This document shows positions 39,024-47,864 of a stretch of 64,000 bases of DNA, piece by piece; the first letter of the stretch is position 1, and every line of letters starts with the position of its first letter. The position numbers and the translations under genes are program-made. The stretch comes from Candidatus Thiodiazotropha sp. CDECU1 (GTDB lineage: Bacteria; Pseudomonadota; Gammaproteobacteria; Chromatiales; Chromatiaceae): positions 3,844,001 to 3,908,000 of the forward strand of contig NZ_OY734020.1 of assembly GCF_963455295.1 (NCBI RefSeq). Reading direction: 5' to 3'. The notes beneath the pieces were generated by a model. It was not told the DNA's origin. It saw only the letters and a list, made by a program, of their open reading frames with translations, and made no database searches.

Positions 39024-39335
39024 TCATATATTTTGAACCTGGCGATACAGATACACTGGATTACAATGCTGATCAGGAACCAAAAGGGCGAAAAAGTAAG
39101 CCTTGTGGATATCGATCAACGCTTTCGAGACGTCTTCATAGTCCGACATATCACCTTTGAAAATCTCCGCGCCCGCTGTCTGTAACGCATCGGACCGATC
39201 ACTCTTCCTATGCACAAATGCCCGTACCTGTTCTCCTCTTGCCAGCAGTTCCAGTGCCGTGGAATAACCGGTTTTACCAGCCGCTCACAAGACCAGGATT
39301 TTTTCAGATTCCCGATGAAAGTTGCTTGATTTCAT
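39024..39335 (-). pseudogene. truncated NmrA/SDR-like NAD(P)-binding gene
   Basis: From an ATG at 39335 the frame reads MKSSNFHRESEKILVL, then TGA in place of the first Gly of a GxxGxxG motif, then AAGKTGYSTALELLARGEQ, VRAFVHRKSD, and FKGDMSDYEDVSKAL before ending in LYRQVQNI. This is the N-terminal cofactor domain of an NmrA-type atypical SDR with a nonsense mutation in the Rossmann loop and no C-terminal substrate domain. It lies between a MarR operator and the intact SDR gene. Confidence 0.8.
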
Positions 39336-39351
39336 GACCAGCTCCAATTGT

Positions 39352-39363
39352 GTGTATATACAC
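39352..39363. promoter_or_regulatory. predicted MarR operator, site 1
   Basis: Perfect palindrome GTGTATATACAC, 17 bp upstream of the NmrA-like pseudogene / SDR unit and just after the marR stop. It matches 11 of 12 bases of a second site immediately upstream of marR. Two matching palindromes around a MarR gene are best explained as its operators, though no footprint exists. Confidence 0.7.
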
Positions 39364-39380
39364 GTTATAAGACAAAAAAA

Positions 39381-39848
39381 TTAATTCGCCGTGGCAACTG
39401 CCACAGCAGCCGTCAGGTCTTCGATCATTCGGTCGAGGCGACCACGACCCAGGGACTCTCTTACCTTCTGCTGCGCCTCCTGCCATAACGGTACAGCCGA
39501 CTCCAGGTGCGCCAATCCTTTCTTCGTAAGCCTGACCTCTCGTGTGCGTTTGTCACGCCTGCTTGGTTTCACAGACAACATGCCATCCCTCTCCAGGGGC
39601 CTTAGATTTCGCGTCAATGTGGTGCGGTCCATCACCAATACTTCAGCCATCTTGGATATGGCAACCGGCTGCATGGCTCGGGTTACCACCAATAGCGTAA
39701 ACTGGGTGGGTAGTACACCGCTGGGTTTCATGACTTCCTCATAGACCTGGGTCAGCGCCCGGGAAGCCTTGCGCAGATTGAATACAACACATGCTTTGCC
39801 AATTTCCTGGCAAGAAACAAGGTCAGTGATGGTGTTTTTGTCAGGCAT
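39381..39848 (-). CDS. MarR-family transcriptional regulator
   Basis: 155 residues, winged helix in the centre (ISKMAEVLVMDRTTLTRNLR recognition helix, wing around SVKPSRRDKRTREVRLT) with dimerisation helices at both ends. MarR repressors usually respond to phenolic or oxidising ligands. Two GTGTATAT-type palindromes flank it. The upstream one lies 6 nt before its start codon, where I see no ribosome site, implying tight autorepression and perhaps a near-leaderless mRNA. Confidence 0.9.
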   Translation of the reverse strand: MPDKNTITDLVSCQEIGKACVVFNLRKASRALTQVYEEVMKPSGVLPTQFTLLVVTRAMQPVAISKMAEVLVMDRTTLTRNLRPLERDGMLSVKPSRRDKRTREVRLTKKGLAHLESAVPLWQEAQQKVRESLGRGRLDRMIEDLTAAVAVATAN

Positions 39849-39853
39849 TTTAT

Positions 39854-39865
39854 GTGTATATGCAC
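39854..39865. promoter_or_regulatory. predicted MarR operator, site 2
   Basis: GTGTATATGCAC directly upstream of the marR start codon. It differs from site 1 (39352-39363) at one position. It would block transcription or ribosome access to marR itself. Confidence 0.65.
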
Positions 39866-40122
39866 TTTTTCCATTTTTGTCAAGTCATTCCTAGCTAGAA
39901 ACTACCCATCCCGGTACAGATTCTCATCTCATTTGGTAATACTTATGCGGTTATATTGCTATTAATCAATAGCGTATGGATGGAACTTGGATTAGAGATA
40001 TTATCGTTATTTATACCGTTATTTCTCTTCCATTTTTGATATAACTGTTGTTAGATTGACACCAAATTACCTATGCATAACAGAAATTGACCGCTTTATA
40101 TATTTCTCACCTGGAGATTGTC

Positions 40123-40533
40123 ATGACTTCACCCCTTAAACAGCTAACAAAATATATTCCAGTTGCACTAATATTTTTCAGTCAAATCACACCCGCTGCC
40201 CCGGGCATGAGTGAGCAGCAGATGCAACAAATGCAGCAAAGAATGCTGCAGGCACAAGAGTGTTTCAATAAACTTGATAAGTCTAAATTTGATGAGCTCG
40301 AGGCCAAGGGCAAGAAAATGGAGGCCGAGATAAAGGCATTATGCAAAGCGGGCAAGCGCGACAAAGCCATGAGCACCGCCATGAAATACGGTCAGGAGAT
40401 GCATAACGACCCGCAGCTTAAAGCGATGCGTAAATGTGGCGAACATATGCAAGGCATGATGGACAATATGCCGGGTTCATTCAGTCCTCCCACCTCGGAA
40501 GAGAAAGACGGGCATATATGTGACGATATGTAA
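40123..40533 (+). CDS. exported Met/Gln-rich helical protein
   Basis: 136 residues: signal peptide (YIPVALIFFSQITPAAPG), then a helical region rich in Met, Gln and Lys (MSEQQMQQMQQRMLQAQECF) and three to four cysteines. Its size and helical, charged character recall CpxP/Spy-type periplasmic chaperones, but the LTxxQ signature is absent, so that remains a guess. ATG at 40123 chosen for the GGAG 7 nt upstream; the frame is open to 40087. It lies next to the Cpx-like group. No box of that type is seen in front of it. Confidence 0.65.
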   Translation: MTSPLKQLTKYIPVALIFFSQITPAAPGMSEQQMQQMQQRMLQAQECFNKLDKSKFDELEAKGKKMEAEIKALCKAGKRDKAMSTAMKYGQEMHNDPQLKAMRKCGEHMQGMMDNMPGSFSPPTSEEKDGHICDDM

Positions 40534-40538
40534 ATCAG

Positions 40539-40577
40539 CGAGCAAGCACATTCAGCAGCAGCTAATGTGCTTGCTCG
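40539..40577. terminator. hairpin after the Met-rich protein gene
   Basis: CGAGCAAGCACATT (40539-40552) and its perfect complement (40564-40577) with an 11-nt loop, starting 6 nt after the stop codon. The 14-bp stem is strong but no T run follows, so it may act as a Rho-assisted terminator or an mRNA 3'-end stabiliser. Confidence 0.6.
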
Positions 40578-40750
40578 ATCCTGACCATGCTTCCCCATAT
40601 CGGCTGTACAACACCATCCAGCCAGCGTAAACACCACTGACCGCTCATATATACGGACGAGTGGCATATACCCCATCCGGCAACTCTACCCCCTCAAATA
40701 ACGTCAACCCGTTCACAGCATGCATCTTCCATGTCCTGCGCCGGGTCGCA

Positions 40751-40765
40751 TTTACGTAACTTTAC
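40751..40765 (-). promoter_or_regulatory. predicted CpxR box (exact)
   Basis: On the minus strand GTAAA-GTTAC-GTAAA, a perfect match to the CpxR consensus GTAAA-N5-GTAAA of E. coli. It is 153 bp upstream of the intradiol-dioxygenase-like lipoprotein gene. The rest of the 40578-40917 gap shows no coding frame. Confidence 0.6.
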
Positions 40766-40917
40766 AACTGCTGACTGTATTTAACCTGCCACTTGTCCAT
40801 CATGTTCCCATTCGGTGGCTGGCGCGCATTAACAGACAGTAACGGCAGTGCCAGGTACTGAAATTTCAATTACCACTATCGGCTATTTCGATACTTTTCA
40901 TACCGGAGGCAAATGAT

Positions 40918-41808
40918 ATGAAGGTCAGGGTTGATAAAACACGTCGTAATCTGCTGGCGAACATGGGCATGGCAGCGTTATACACCCCGATTATTGGTTT
41001 GATCGGTTGTGATGACAGCTCGACAGAAACGACCGAGTCAGAAACCACGCAGGACGAAACAACTGAGGACACTACAACCGAACAAGGTACATCCGATACT
41101 GAGACCTCTATTGAATGGGCAGCAGGAGGGACAGACCTGATAACACTGGACTACCCTGATGACACGCTGTTTGAAAGTGCGAGCATATGTTCCCTGTTAT
41201 TGACAGAGAGGACAACTGAAGGCCCATGTTACCTGGGCGTGAACAACCAGGAAGACATATCCGATGGAGAGACCGGTTTACCCATGATGCTCTGCTTACA
41301 GGTGATCGATCAAAATTGTAATCCACTTGAAGGTTATTTGGTTGAAGTCTGGCACTGTAACAGGGAAGGCATCTATTCAGGTGACGAAAGCCAAAGTGAC
41401 GATACAAGCACCTTCGCGGGTAGCTTCTGTACCGCGAATGACCAGGAAGCGGAAAATAGCACCTGGTTTCGCGGCGAACTCACCACTGACAGTAACGGTC
41501 GGGTAAACTTCAAGACATGTTTCCCCGGTTGGTACGGGGGGAGGACCATACACATCCACTTTCGGGTTCGTCTCGAATATGGCGGCGCTGACTTTATTGT
41601 CTCCCAGTTCTGTTTTGATGACGATTTTTGTGAGGATATCTGTACTACCCATAGCCTCTATTCTGACAGAGGGGTTCAAGACACCCCGTTGAGTGACGGA
41701 TCAGATACCGTGTTTCCAAGTAGTGGTTATGATAATTATCTGTTGAATACAGCACAAAATGATGATGGCACACTCCTTGGTTACAAGAGAATCATGATTG
41801 AGATCTAA
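40918..41808 (+). CDS. exported intradiol-dioxygenase-like protein
   Basis: 296 residues. The start has RRNLLANMGMAALY followed by LIGCDDSS, so it is either a lipoprotein (lipobox Cys) or Tat-like. A Thr/Glu-rich linker (about 35-65) follows. The intradiol fold has EGPCYLGVN, EVWHCNREGIYSG and a CFPGWYGGRTIHIHFRVR block with a Tyr and the H-x-H iron ligands. Extracytoplasmic members of this family are known but their substrates are not. It is predicted to be under CpxR control from the box at 40751. Confidence 0.82.
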   Translation: MKVRVDKTRRNLLANMGMAALYTPIIGLIGCDDSSTETTESETTQDETTEDTTTEQGTSDTETSIEWAAGGTDLITLDYPDDTLFESASICSLLLTERTTEGPCYLGVNNQEDISDGETGLPMMLCLQVIDQNCNPLEGYLVEVWHCNREGIYSGDESQSDDTSTFAGSFCTANDQEAENSTWFRGELTTDSNGRVNFKTCFPGWYGGRTIHIHFRVRLEYGGADFIVSQFCFDDDFCEDICTTHSLYSDRGVQDTPLSDGSDTVFPSSGYDNYLLNTAQNDDGTLLGYKRIMIEI

Positions 41809-41864
41809 TCATTATTAGAGACTTGATCGCGCAGTTGATTTATCTCTCTGGCACAAGCGCACTG

Positions 41865-41879
41865 GTAAATTTAAGTAAA
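41865..41879 (+). promoter_or_regulatory. predicted CpxR box (exact)
   Basis: GTAAA-TTTAA-GTAAA, exact consensus, 89 bp upstream of the 95-residue exported protein. A further GTAAA occurs 20 bp downstream, giving a possible three-half-site array. Confidence 0.6.
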
Positions 41880-41967
41880 GTTAAATGACAACCAAAGTGT
41901 AAATAAACACAATTACACAACGGTTTAAGAATGGGTCAACTACGACAGATTGTAATGTGGAGTTCAA

Positions 41968-42255
41968 ATGACATTATCGGATTACAAATTTCGAATCATC
42001 ATCGGTTTCGCTCTAAGCTTAGCCACAAGTTCGCTACTCGCTGGTAACTCAAATCGCGACGGCAACATGCCAGATCGGGCAGAACTTGAAGCCGCAATGG
42101 AGGCATGTGCTGCCTCACTGGATAGTGACGGCAGTGGACGTCCTGAACCTTCCGCCATGGATGAGTGTATGACCGCAAAAGGGTTTACCAGGCCTTCCGG
42201 TGAGCGCGGTCCAGGTTCCGATGGCATGCATCGCGCGCCACCCAATCGGATGTAA
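41968..42255 (+). CDS. small exported protein with an EF-hand-like loop
   Basis: 95 residues: signal peptide (IIIGFALSLATSSLLAGN), then MEACAASLDSDGSGRPEP, in which DSDGSGRPE resembles a calcium-binding EF loop, and a Gly/Pro/Arg-rich tail. Two cysteines. No named family. It follows an exact CpxR box by 89 bp, and the neighbouring minus-strand gene is also an EF-hand protein. Confidence 0.6.
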   Translation: MTLSDYKFRIIIGFALSLATSSLLAGNSNRDGNMPDRAELEAAMEACAASLDSDGSGRPEPSAMDECMTAKGFTRPSGERGPGSDGMHRAPPNRM

Positions 42256-42365
42256 CTAAATCCATCCAGTCTATTTTATTCATTATGCTCGTATGGCATA
42301 CGCTAGAGCGGAGACAAGTATCGGATACTTTCTCCGCTCTTATTCCAGGCCCTGTATCTCCTGTT

Positions 42366-43091
42366 CTACACTGATTCAGAAATCGAGGTGGTAGACTCCC
42401 CACTACTGAATTGATCGGCACCATAAGCCTGCAGCAGACGAGTAAGTTGCATCATGACCTTTTGATTCAGATCCTGGCTTGATTCAGCTGACGAGAGCAG
42501 AGTCTCGCTCGTTGTTGTTGCACTTCCATTTGCGGACCTGCCCTCATCAAAGGTCATCGCCTCTGCGAAACTAACCTTACCATCACCATCGGTATCAGCC
42601 TCGTCAAAATTTTCGATAATGTTGGAAATCAATTCGGCACGTCTGGGATCACTTGAACCAATCTCCTCCAACTGTGCGGTAAGCTGCTCCAGTGTGAATC
42701 CCTCATCCATTTCCCCCGCTTGTGCATCTGATGGTGGTGGGGGCGGCGGCATCATCCCCCTCGCCTCATTCGCCCGCATCTGTGACATTATATTTGAGAT
42801 TTGCTCATCGAGCTGGATAAACGAATCTGTAAACTCCTGTTGTGTTATTTTGCCATCATCATTGCTATCCAGTTGACTAAAAAGCTCGTCAATACCTGAA
42901 TCATCGCTACTTGTTGAAATGACTGAAGTCGTGGTTTCGTAGGCAGCTGCCAGGTCAGACCTTTCTATGTAACCTTGCCCGGCAGTATCAATTTCAGTAA
43001 AGAGTTTCCGGGCCATTTGGGTAGGATCTGGTCTATTGTGGCCAAACATAGTCTGCATCATTCCCGTTCCAGCGCCGCTAATGCCATTCAT
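42366..43091 (-). CDS. EF-hand calcium-binding protein
   Basis: 241 residues. At least three EF-hand loops: DTAGQGYIERSD (about 35), DSNDDGKITQQE (about 72) and DTDGDGKVSFAE (about 175), with a Pro-rich turn (PPPPPP) in the middle. No signal peptide is visible, so it may be cytoplasmic or exported by a leaderless route. ATG at 43091 selected for the GGGAGA 6 nt upstream; the frame is open to 43154. An exact CpxR box lies 100 bp upstream. The role is probably calcium sensing or buffering. Confidence 0.82.
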   Translation of the reverse strand: MNGISGAGTGMMQTMFGHNRPDPTQMARKLFTEIDTAGQGYIERSDLAAAYETTTSVISTSSDDSGIDELFSQLDSNDDGKITQQEFTDSFIQLDEQISNIMSQMRANEARGMMPPPPPPSDAQAGEMDEGFTLEQLTAQLEEIGSSDPRRAELISNIIENFDEADTDGDGKVSFAEAMTFDEGRSANGSATTTSETLLSSAESSQDLNQKVMMQLTRLLQAYGADQFSSGESTTSISESV

Positions 43092-43190
43092 AATTGTCTC
43101 CCATTGCTGATAAACCTGTTTTGTACCCACGGTACTTTGATCTCTAAGCAACATATCGGCCAGGTGTCGTGAGATTAGATGACGATTAGG

Positions 43191-43205
43191 GTAAAGTTAT
43201 GTAAA
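43191..43205 (+). promoter_or_regulatory. predicted CpxR box (exact)
   Basis: GTAAA-GTTAT-GTAAA, exact consensus, in the 409-bp divergent space between the EF-hand gene (start 43091) and the response-regulator gene (start 43501). It is nearer the EF-hand gene. Confidence 0.6.
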
Positions 43206-43331
43206 AAGAAGTAAGGACTAGTTGGAAATTGCAAAGGCAGGCCAGCGCGCACAAGCCAGATACGGCAAAATCAGTTGACTTATGAAGGATTTCCTCCATT
43301 AGCGGCAAATGTTTGCCTCTGAACCAGGCTT

Positions 43332-43346
43332 GTAAATTATTGTAAG
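43332..43346 (+). promoter_or_regulatory. predicted CpxR box (one mismatch)
   Basis: GTAAA-TTATT-GTAAG, 155 bp upstream of the response-regulator start; only the last base differs from consensus. It would serve autoregulation. No other feature is visible in 43206-43500. Confidence 0.5.
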
Positions 43347-43500
43347 TTCCTTTTTCATTCACTGATTTATGTTGTAATTTTTAATTCGACTACACTCTTA
43401 GGTGGCGAGCCTTTGCCGGTTATTGATATACAAATGACTGAGGCCCAAAAAGATATTTCTCTGAGACCACCCTTTTACAGATAGTTTAAATATTCACCCG

Positions 43501-44235
43501 ATGACAGGCACAATACCCAATCAATCCCCCGCTTCACAGCCACACGTACTGTTAGTCGATGACGACCTGGAACTTCTCGAGTTACTCAGAGACTACCTTG
43601 AGAAAGAGAATTTCATCGTCGCATGCGTCAACAATGGCAAGGAAGGCGTGGATGCAGCTCTTTCAGGCTTATATGACATTGTCGTACTCGATGTCATGAT
43701 GCCGGAAATCAATGGCATCCAAGCCCTAGGCATGATCCGTATGAAGAGCAACCTGCCAATTTTGATGCTGACAGCAAAGGGTGATGACACTGACCGGATC
43801 ATGGGCCTGGAGCTGGGTGCGGACGACTATGTACCAAAACCCTGCACTCCCCGAGAACTGATAGCGCGTCTGCGTGCCATTCTTCATCGCGTAGGTTTAC
43901 AGGGTGCTACTGCAAACCAGCCATCATCCAACCAGCCCCTGACTGCCGGTAACCTAAAGCTCTGGCCCACCCAACGTCGCGCTGACCAGAGTGATCAACC
44001 ACTCGAACTTACCAGCACTGAGTTTAGTCTGCTCGAGGTACTGGTAAGCCATGCCGGTAATCCGGTCAGTAAAAATGAACTATCGATGGCCGCATTGGAC
44101 CGGCCACTGAGCCCATACGATCGCAGCATCGACGTCCACATCAGCAACATCCGACGTAAGCTACACCCCCTGGACGACGGTCGATCGATGATTCAAACCC
44201 TGGTACGTAAGGGATACATATTAGTCGTAGAATAA
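43501..44235 (+). CDS. CpxR-like OmpR-family response regulator
   Basis: 244 residues. The receiver has VDDDLELL, phosphoacceptor Asp in VVLDVMMPEING and Lys in YVPKPCTPREL. The winged-helix domain has NELSMAALDRPLSPYDRSID and VHISNIRRKL, strongly CpxR-like in the recognition helix. The kinase gene follows 20 nt later. Four CpxR-type boxes in the surrounding 3 kb support the call. The ribosome site is weak at 43501. Confidence 0.9.
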   Translation: MTGTIPNQSPASQPHVLLVDDDLELLELLRDYLEKENFIVACVNNGKEGVDAALSGLYDIVVLDVMMPEINGIQALGMIRMKSNLPILMLTAKGDDTDRIMGLELGADDYVPKPCTPRELIARLRAILHRVGLQGATANQPSSNQPLTAGNLKLWPTQRRADQSDQPLELTSTEFSLLEVLVSHAGNPVSKNELSMAALDRPLSPYDRSIDVHISNIRRKLHPLDDGRSMIQTLVRKGYILVVE

Positions 44236-44255
44236 GCCACACAGCCAGGTATAGC

Positions 44256-45473
44256 ATGGGCAGATTGTTCTGGAAGTTCTTTCTCTTTCTTTTTCTCAGT
44301 CAGATACTGACCGTGTTTGGTGTAAGCATTGTGATCATGCTGACCAAACCTGAACCGGGTAACAATCCTTTGGACTTACCCATCAACCCACCACCCTTTG
44401 ATCAACCACCACCAGGCCCAATAGCAAACATGCCTTTTGCAATGCCCGGGCCACCACCGCACCGACAATATGAGAATGAGCAGGTCCCAATACGTCCGGA
44501 AACGAGAGGGCCCGACCAACCACCTCCAGGACCTCGTTCCACTCCTCCACACACAGGCCCAAACCACTCATTATCCCCGCCAGTACTGCCACTTCTTGCG
44601 GGAAGCCTGGTCAGCCTGGTCATTGCAACACTACTCGCATTGTATTTTTCGAGACCCATTCGCAGCTTGAGAGAGGCCTTTGAACTTGTGGCAAATGGAA
44701 GACTGGATACTCGTATAGGCGAAGCCATGGGAGGACGCCACGATGAGCTATCTGACCTTGCGTATGGCTTTGACAGCATGGCCAAAAGATTACAAAGCCT
44801 GGTCGAAGGCCAACAGAGCTTACTCCACGATGTCTCCCATGAATTGCGTTCACCACTGGCAAGGCTACAGGCTGCACTCGACCTTATGCAGCAACAGCCA
44901 GATCGCGCAGTAGAGTTTATCGAACGAATTGAGCGTGAATCGAACCGCATGGATCGCCTGATTGAAGAGCTGTTGACCCTGGCACGTCTTGATGCCGGAC
45001 TGCCTGGCAACAGTGAAATAGAGACCGACCTCGGTGAATTGATCGACACCATCGTTGAGGATGCTACTTTTGAGGCAAAGGGCAAGCAGTGCACGGTCAA
45101 GGCCATAAAAGCTGAAAATCTCTACGTGTCGTGTAATCCAAACCTAATCCATCGCGCAATTGAAAATATTATGCGCAATGCTATCCGCCACACTCCCTCG
45201 GGCACACAAGTCACGATCAGCTGCGATACGAATCCTGAAACAAAGCGACTCTCCTTATCAATCAGGGATCAGGGAAGCGGCATGCCTGAAAGTGAGCTCA
45301 AATCCGTATTCGAGCCCTTCTTCAGAGGTGAAACTGCTGGCCGATTCAATGGATATGGATTGGGCATGGCGATCACAAAGCGGATTGTTACCGCCCACCG
45401 GGGGGAGGTTAGTGCTGAAAATCTGAAGGATGGGGGATTTTTGGTAACCATCGAACTCCCTAAGCTGGAGTAA
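44256..45473 (+). CDS. CpxA-like sensor histidine kinase with Pro-rich sensor
   Basis: 405 residues. Membrane segments near 8-28 and 115-135 bracket a periplasmic region of about 85 residues that is strikingly Pro-rich (PINPPPFDQPPPGP and similar), unlike the PAS-type sensor of E. coli CpxA. Then HAMP (about 137-190), LLHDVSHELRSPLARLQAAL and an ATPase domain (RNAIRHTPSGTQ, GYGLGMAI). The periplasmic loop probably senses a different ligand or partner from canonical CpxA. Co-transcribed with the regulator. Confidence 0.88.
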   Translation: MGRLFWKFFLFLFLSQILTVFGVSIVIMLTKPEPGNNPLDLPINPPPFDQPPPGPIANMPFAMPGPPPHRQYENEQVPIRPETRGPDQPPPGPRSTPPHTGPNHSLSPPVLPLLAGSLVSLVIATLLALYFSRPIRSLREAFELVANGRLDTRIGEAMGGRHDELSDLAYGFDSMAKRLQSLVEGQQSLLHDVSHELRSPLARLQAALDLMQQQPDRAVEFIERIERESNRMDRLIEELLTLARLDAGLPGNSEIETDLGELIDTIVEDATFEAKGKQCTVKAIKAENLYVSCNPNLIHRAIENIMRNAIRHTPSGTQVTISCDTNPETKRLSLSIRDQGSGMPESELKSVFEPFFRGETAGRFNGYGLGMAITKRIVTAHRGEVSAENLKDGGFLVTIELPKLE

Positions 45474-45636
45474 ACATCTACAAACTCCAGCTCCCTCAAG
45501 ATAGCTTCGCTATATAAAGTACCTCCGTGATGCAGATGGACAAGACAGGCTAGCGGTCCAACCTGAAGAATAGGGCGACACGCCAACTCTCCTCTTGCAG
45601 CCATACTAGTGACATTAATTGAAATATTTTTAGGGT

Positions 45637-46818
45637 CTAAAGCTCAGTAACTACAGCGTCAGCGACCTTTAAAGCCTTGTCTCTGGCATTCTCGATATCC
45701 GTTCCCCTTGCCAGTGCAACACCCATACGGCGCTTGCCCTTGACTTCCGGTTTGCCAAACAGTCGCAGCTGGGTGTCCGGGGCTTGCAGTGCTGCATCGA
45801 GATTATTGAAGCGTAGATTGCTGGAATCACCCTCGACCAATATTACAGCGGAGGCGCAAGGACCATGCTGCATGATATTCGGGATCGGCAGTCCCAGAAT
45901 GGCGCGTGTGTGGAGTGCGAATTGGGACAGATCCTGAGAGATCATTGTGACCATGCCGGTATCGTGGGGACGGGGCGATACCTCGCTGAAGTAAACCTGG
46001 TCCCCTTTGATAAACAGCTCCACACCGAAGATACCGCGACCGCCCAAGGCTCCTGTCACCTTCTCGGCGATCTGCTTGGAACGAGTCAGTGCCGCATCAC
46101 TCATCGGCTGCGGTTGCCAAGACTCCTGGTAGTCTCCATCCTCCTGGCGATGCCCGATCGGCATGCAGAAGCTGGTGCCGTTGATATGGCGAATGGTCAG
46201 CAGGGTGATCTCATAATCAAAATCCACAAAGCCTTCGACGATGACCCGCCCCGCTCCGGTACGTCCGCCCTCCTGGGCATAGGTCCAACTGGTCTCTATG
46301 TCGGCTTCGCTTTTGATGGTGCTCTGACCCTTGCCGGAAGAGCTCATGATCGGCTTTACCACACAGGGTATGCCGATCTCGGCCACGGCCTTGACAAAAT
46401 CCTCCTTGTTGTCGACAAACTGATAGTTGGATGTGGGCAGGCCCAGTTCTTCAGCCGCGAGCCGGCGTATGCCTTCCCGGTTCATGGTAAGCCGCGCGGC
46501 ATTCGCGGTTGGAATCACATGCAATCCCTCACCCTCGAGCTCAACCAGGGTATCGGTGGAGATGGCCTCGATTTCGGGCACGATATAGTCAGGCTTTTCC
46601 AGCTCGATCACCCGGCGCAGCTCGGCCCCGTCGAGCATGGAGAAGGTGTATGAGCGATCAGCCACCTGCATCGCCGGTGCATTCTCATAGCGATCGCAGG
46701 CGATCACTTCGCAACCGAATCGCTGCAGCTCGATTACCACCTCTTTGCCCAGCTCTCCAGAGCCACAAAACAGGATTTTCGTTGCAGATGGCGAGAAAGG
46801 TGTACCGATTGTTGTCAT
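45637..46818 (-). CDS. purT: formate-dependent GAR transformylase PurT
   Basis: 393 residues, equal to the family norm. ATP-grasp enzyme: N-terminal [20 protein letters not shown], central [17 protein letters not shown] and C-terminal [15 protein letters not shown]. It makes formyl-GAR in purine synthesis using formate and ATP, avoiding folate. Monocistronic here. Confidence 0.97.
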   Translation of the reverse strand: MTTIGTPFSPSATKILFCGSGELGKEVVIELQRFGCEVIACDRYENAPAMQVADRSYTFSMLDGAELRRVIELEKPDYIVPEIEAISTDTLVELEGEGLHVIPTANAARLTMNREGIRRLAAEELGLPTSNYQFVDNKEDFVKAVAEIGIPCVVKPIMSSSGKGQSTIKSEADIETSWTYAQEGGRTGAGRVIVEGFVDFDYEITLLTIRHINGTSFCMPIGHRQEDGDYQESWQPQPMSDAALTRSKQIAEKVTGALGGRGIFGVELFIKGDQVYFSEVSPRPHDTGMVTMISQDLSQFALHTRAILGLPIPNIMQHGPCASAVILVEGDSSNLRFNNLDAALQAPDTQLRLFGKPEVKGKRRMGVALARGTDIENARDKALKVADAVVTEL

Positions 46819-46967
46819 GGCTGATCCTGAAAAACCTTTAATCTGGTTGTTTGTTGGTTAAGGTTGAGAGGACCATTATTTCATCTGCATTGATCGATAT
46901 CCAATCTTAAAATCCTCCTGCAACAATAATGCAGCGAGCAGAAACAGCGCTACAAGCCTTCACAGGT

Positions 46968-47711
46968 CTACCACGTGATATTCGAGCTAAGCTCTTGCTG
47001 ATAGGTCAAAACCCTATCGATATCAACGCTGATTACTCCGCTTTCAGAGATCTTCAGCATTTCTCTAGGGATTTTGAAGACGCTCAAAAACAGTGAAGCC
47101 GACTTTTCACGCAACATCTTCACCTCTTTCTCGCGCCCCCTATATTCATAGGCCGCGACCAGGGAAGCCAGAGCAACAGGGGTTGTTATCAGCCAGTCAT
47201 AGGCCTTTGCCTTTTCCTCATCACTGATCCTGGCATATTCCACCTCCAAATTATGAAAAGAGTGAACAAGGAGCTTTGCCGCCTGTAGAGAAGCGGCCTG
47301 TGACAACTCCCTATGCGAGGCCAACTCCCATAGCAGAATAAAGGAGACCGCACAAGCCACACCCATGTCATCGACGGCGTAGTTGTTGTCACTCAAATTC
47401 TTGAGCAATTGACTCCGACTTTCGAGAAAGGCATCGATCAGCTTCTGCCGCAGCGTCTCAGAGCTACCGCTCAGCAAGCCGGCAAGCTCACTTGCGGTTT
47501 GTCCCTGGGCAGTATCAGCGACCGGTATGTCTGCCGAGACCCTGCCGTAGGTATCGTAGATCTCCTCCTCGACCCTGGATCTATCCGCCTGATCGATGAA
47601 CATCACCAGATCCCCCATACCCGGCAGATTGTGGGGGGAAAATTCGGCTTGGCAGGTGGCTGATGAGATTAATATGAAAACGCAGGAGACAACTTGTGCT
47701 GACTTTTTCAT
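46968..47711 (-). CDS. exported hypothetical protein
   Basis: 247 residues with a signal peptide (VVSCVFILISSATCQAEF). The mature part is mostly helical (LLWELASHRELSQAASLQAA). Its layout recalls exported DUF6683-type proteins, but I am not certain. No membrane anchor besides the signal. It stands alone between purT and a RAYT. Confidence 0.6.
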   Translation of the reverse strand: MKKSAQVVSCVFILISSATCQAEFSPHNLPGMGDLVMFIDQADRSRVEEEIYDTYGRVSADIPVADTAQGQTASELAGLLSGSSETLRQKLIDAFLESRSQLLKNLSDNNYAVDDMGVACAVSFILLWELASHRELSQAASLQAAKLLVHSFHNLEVEYARISDEEKAKAYDWLITTPVALASLVAAYEYRGREKEVKMLREKSASLFLSVFKIPREMLKISESGVISVDIDRVLTYQQELSSNITW

Positions 47712-47864
47712 TGCTAAATCCTTTTGGCGTATGACACAAACCGCTGGCGCGGTCAGCTATCCGGTCCATTTCAGAGCTAAGCTTGTCCGTATCGATTCCT
47801 GACGGTACTTAGATTGAGCATTGCAGATAAAGCCAGGATTACAAGCTTGACAAATAGAAAAACC

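Noticed and set aside
39892-40122. A CpxR box in front of the Met-rich exported protein
   Set aside because: Only loose GTAAT-type half sites are present; none has the N5 spacing.
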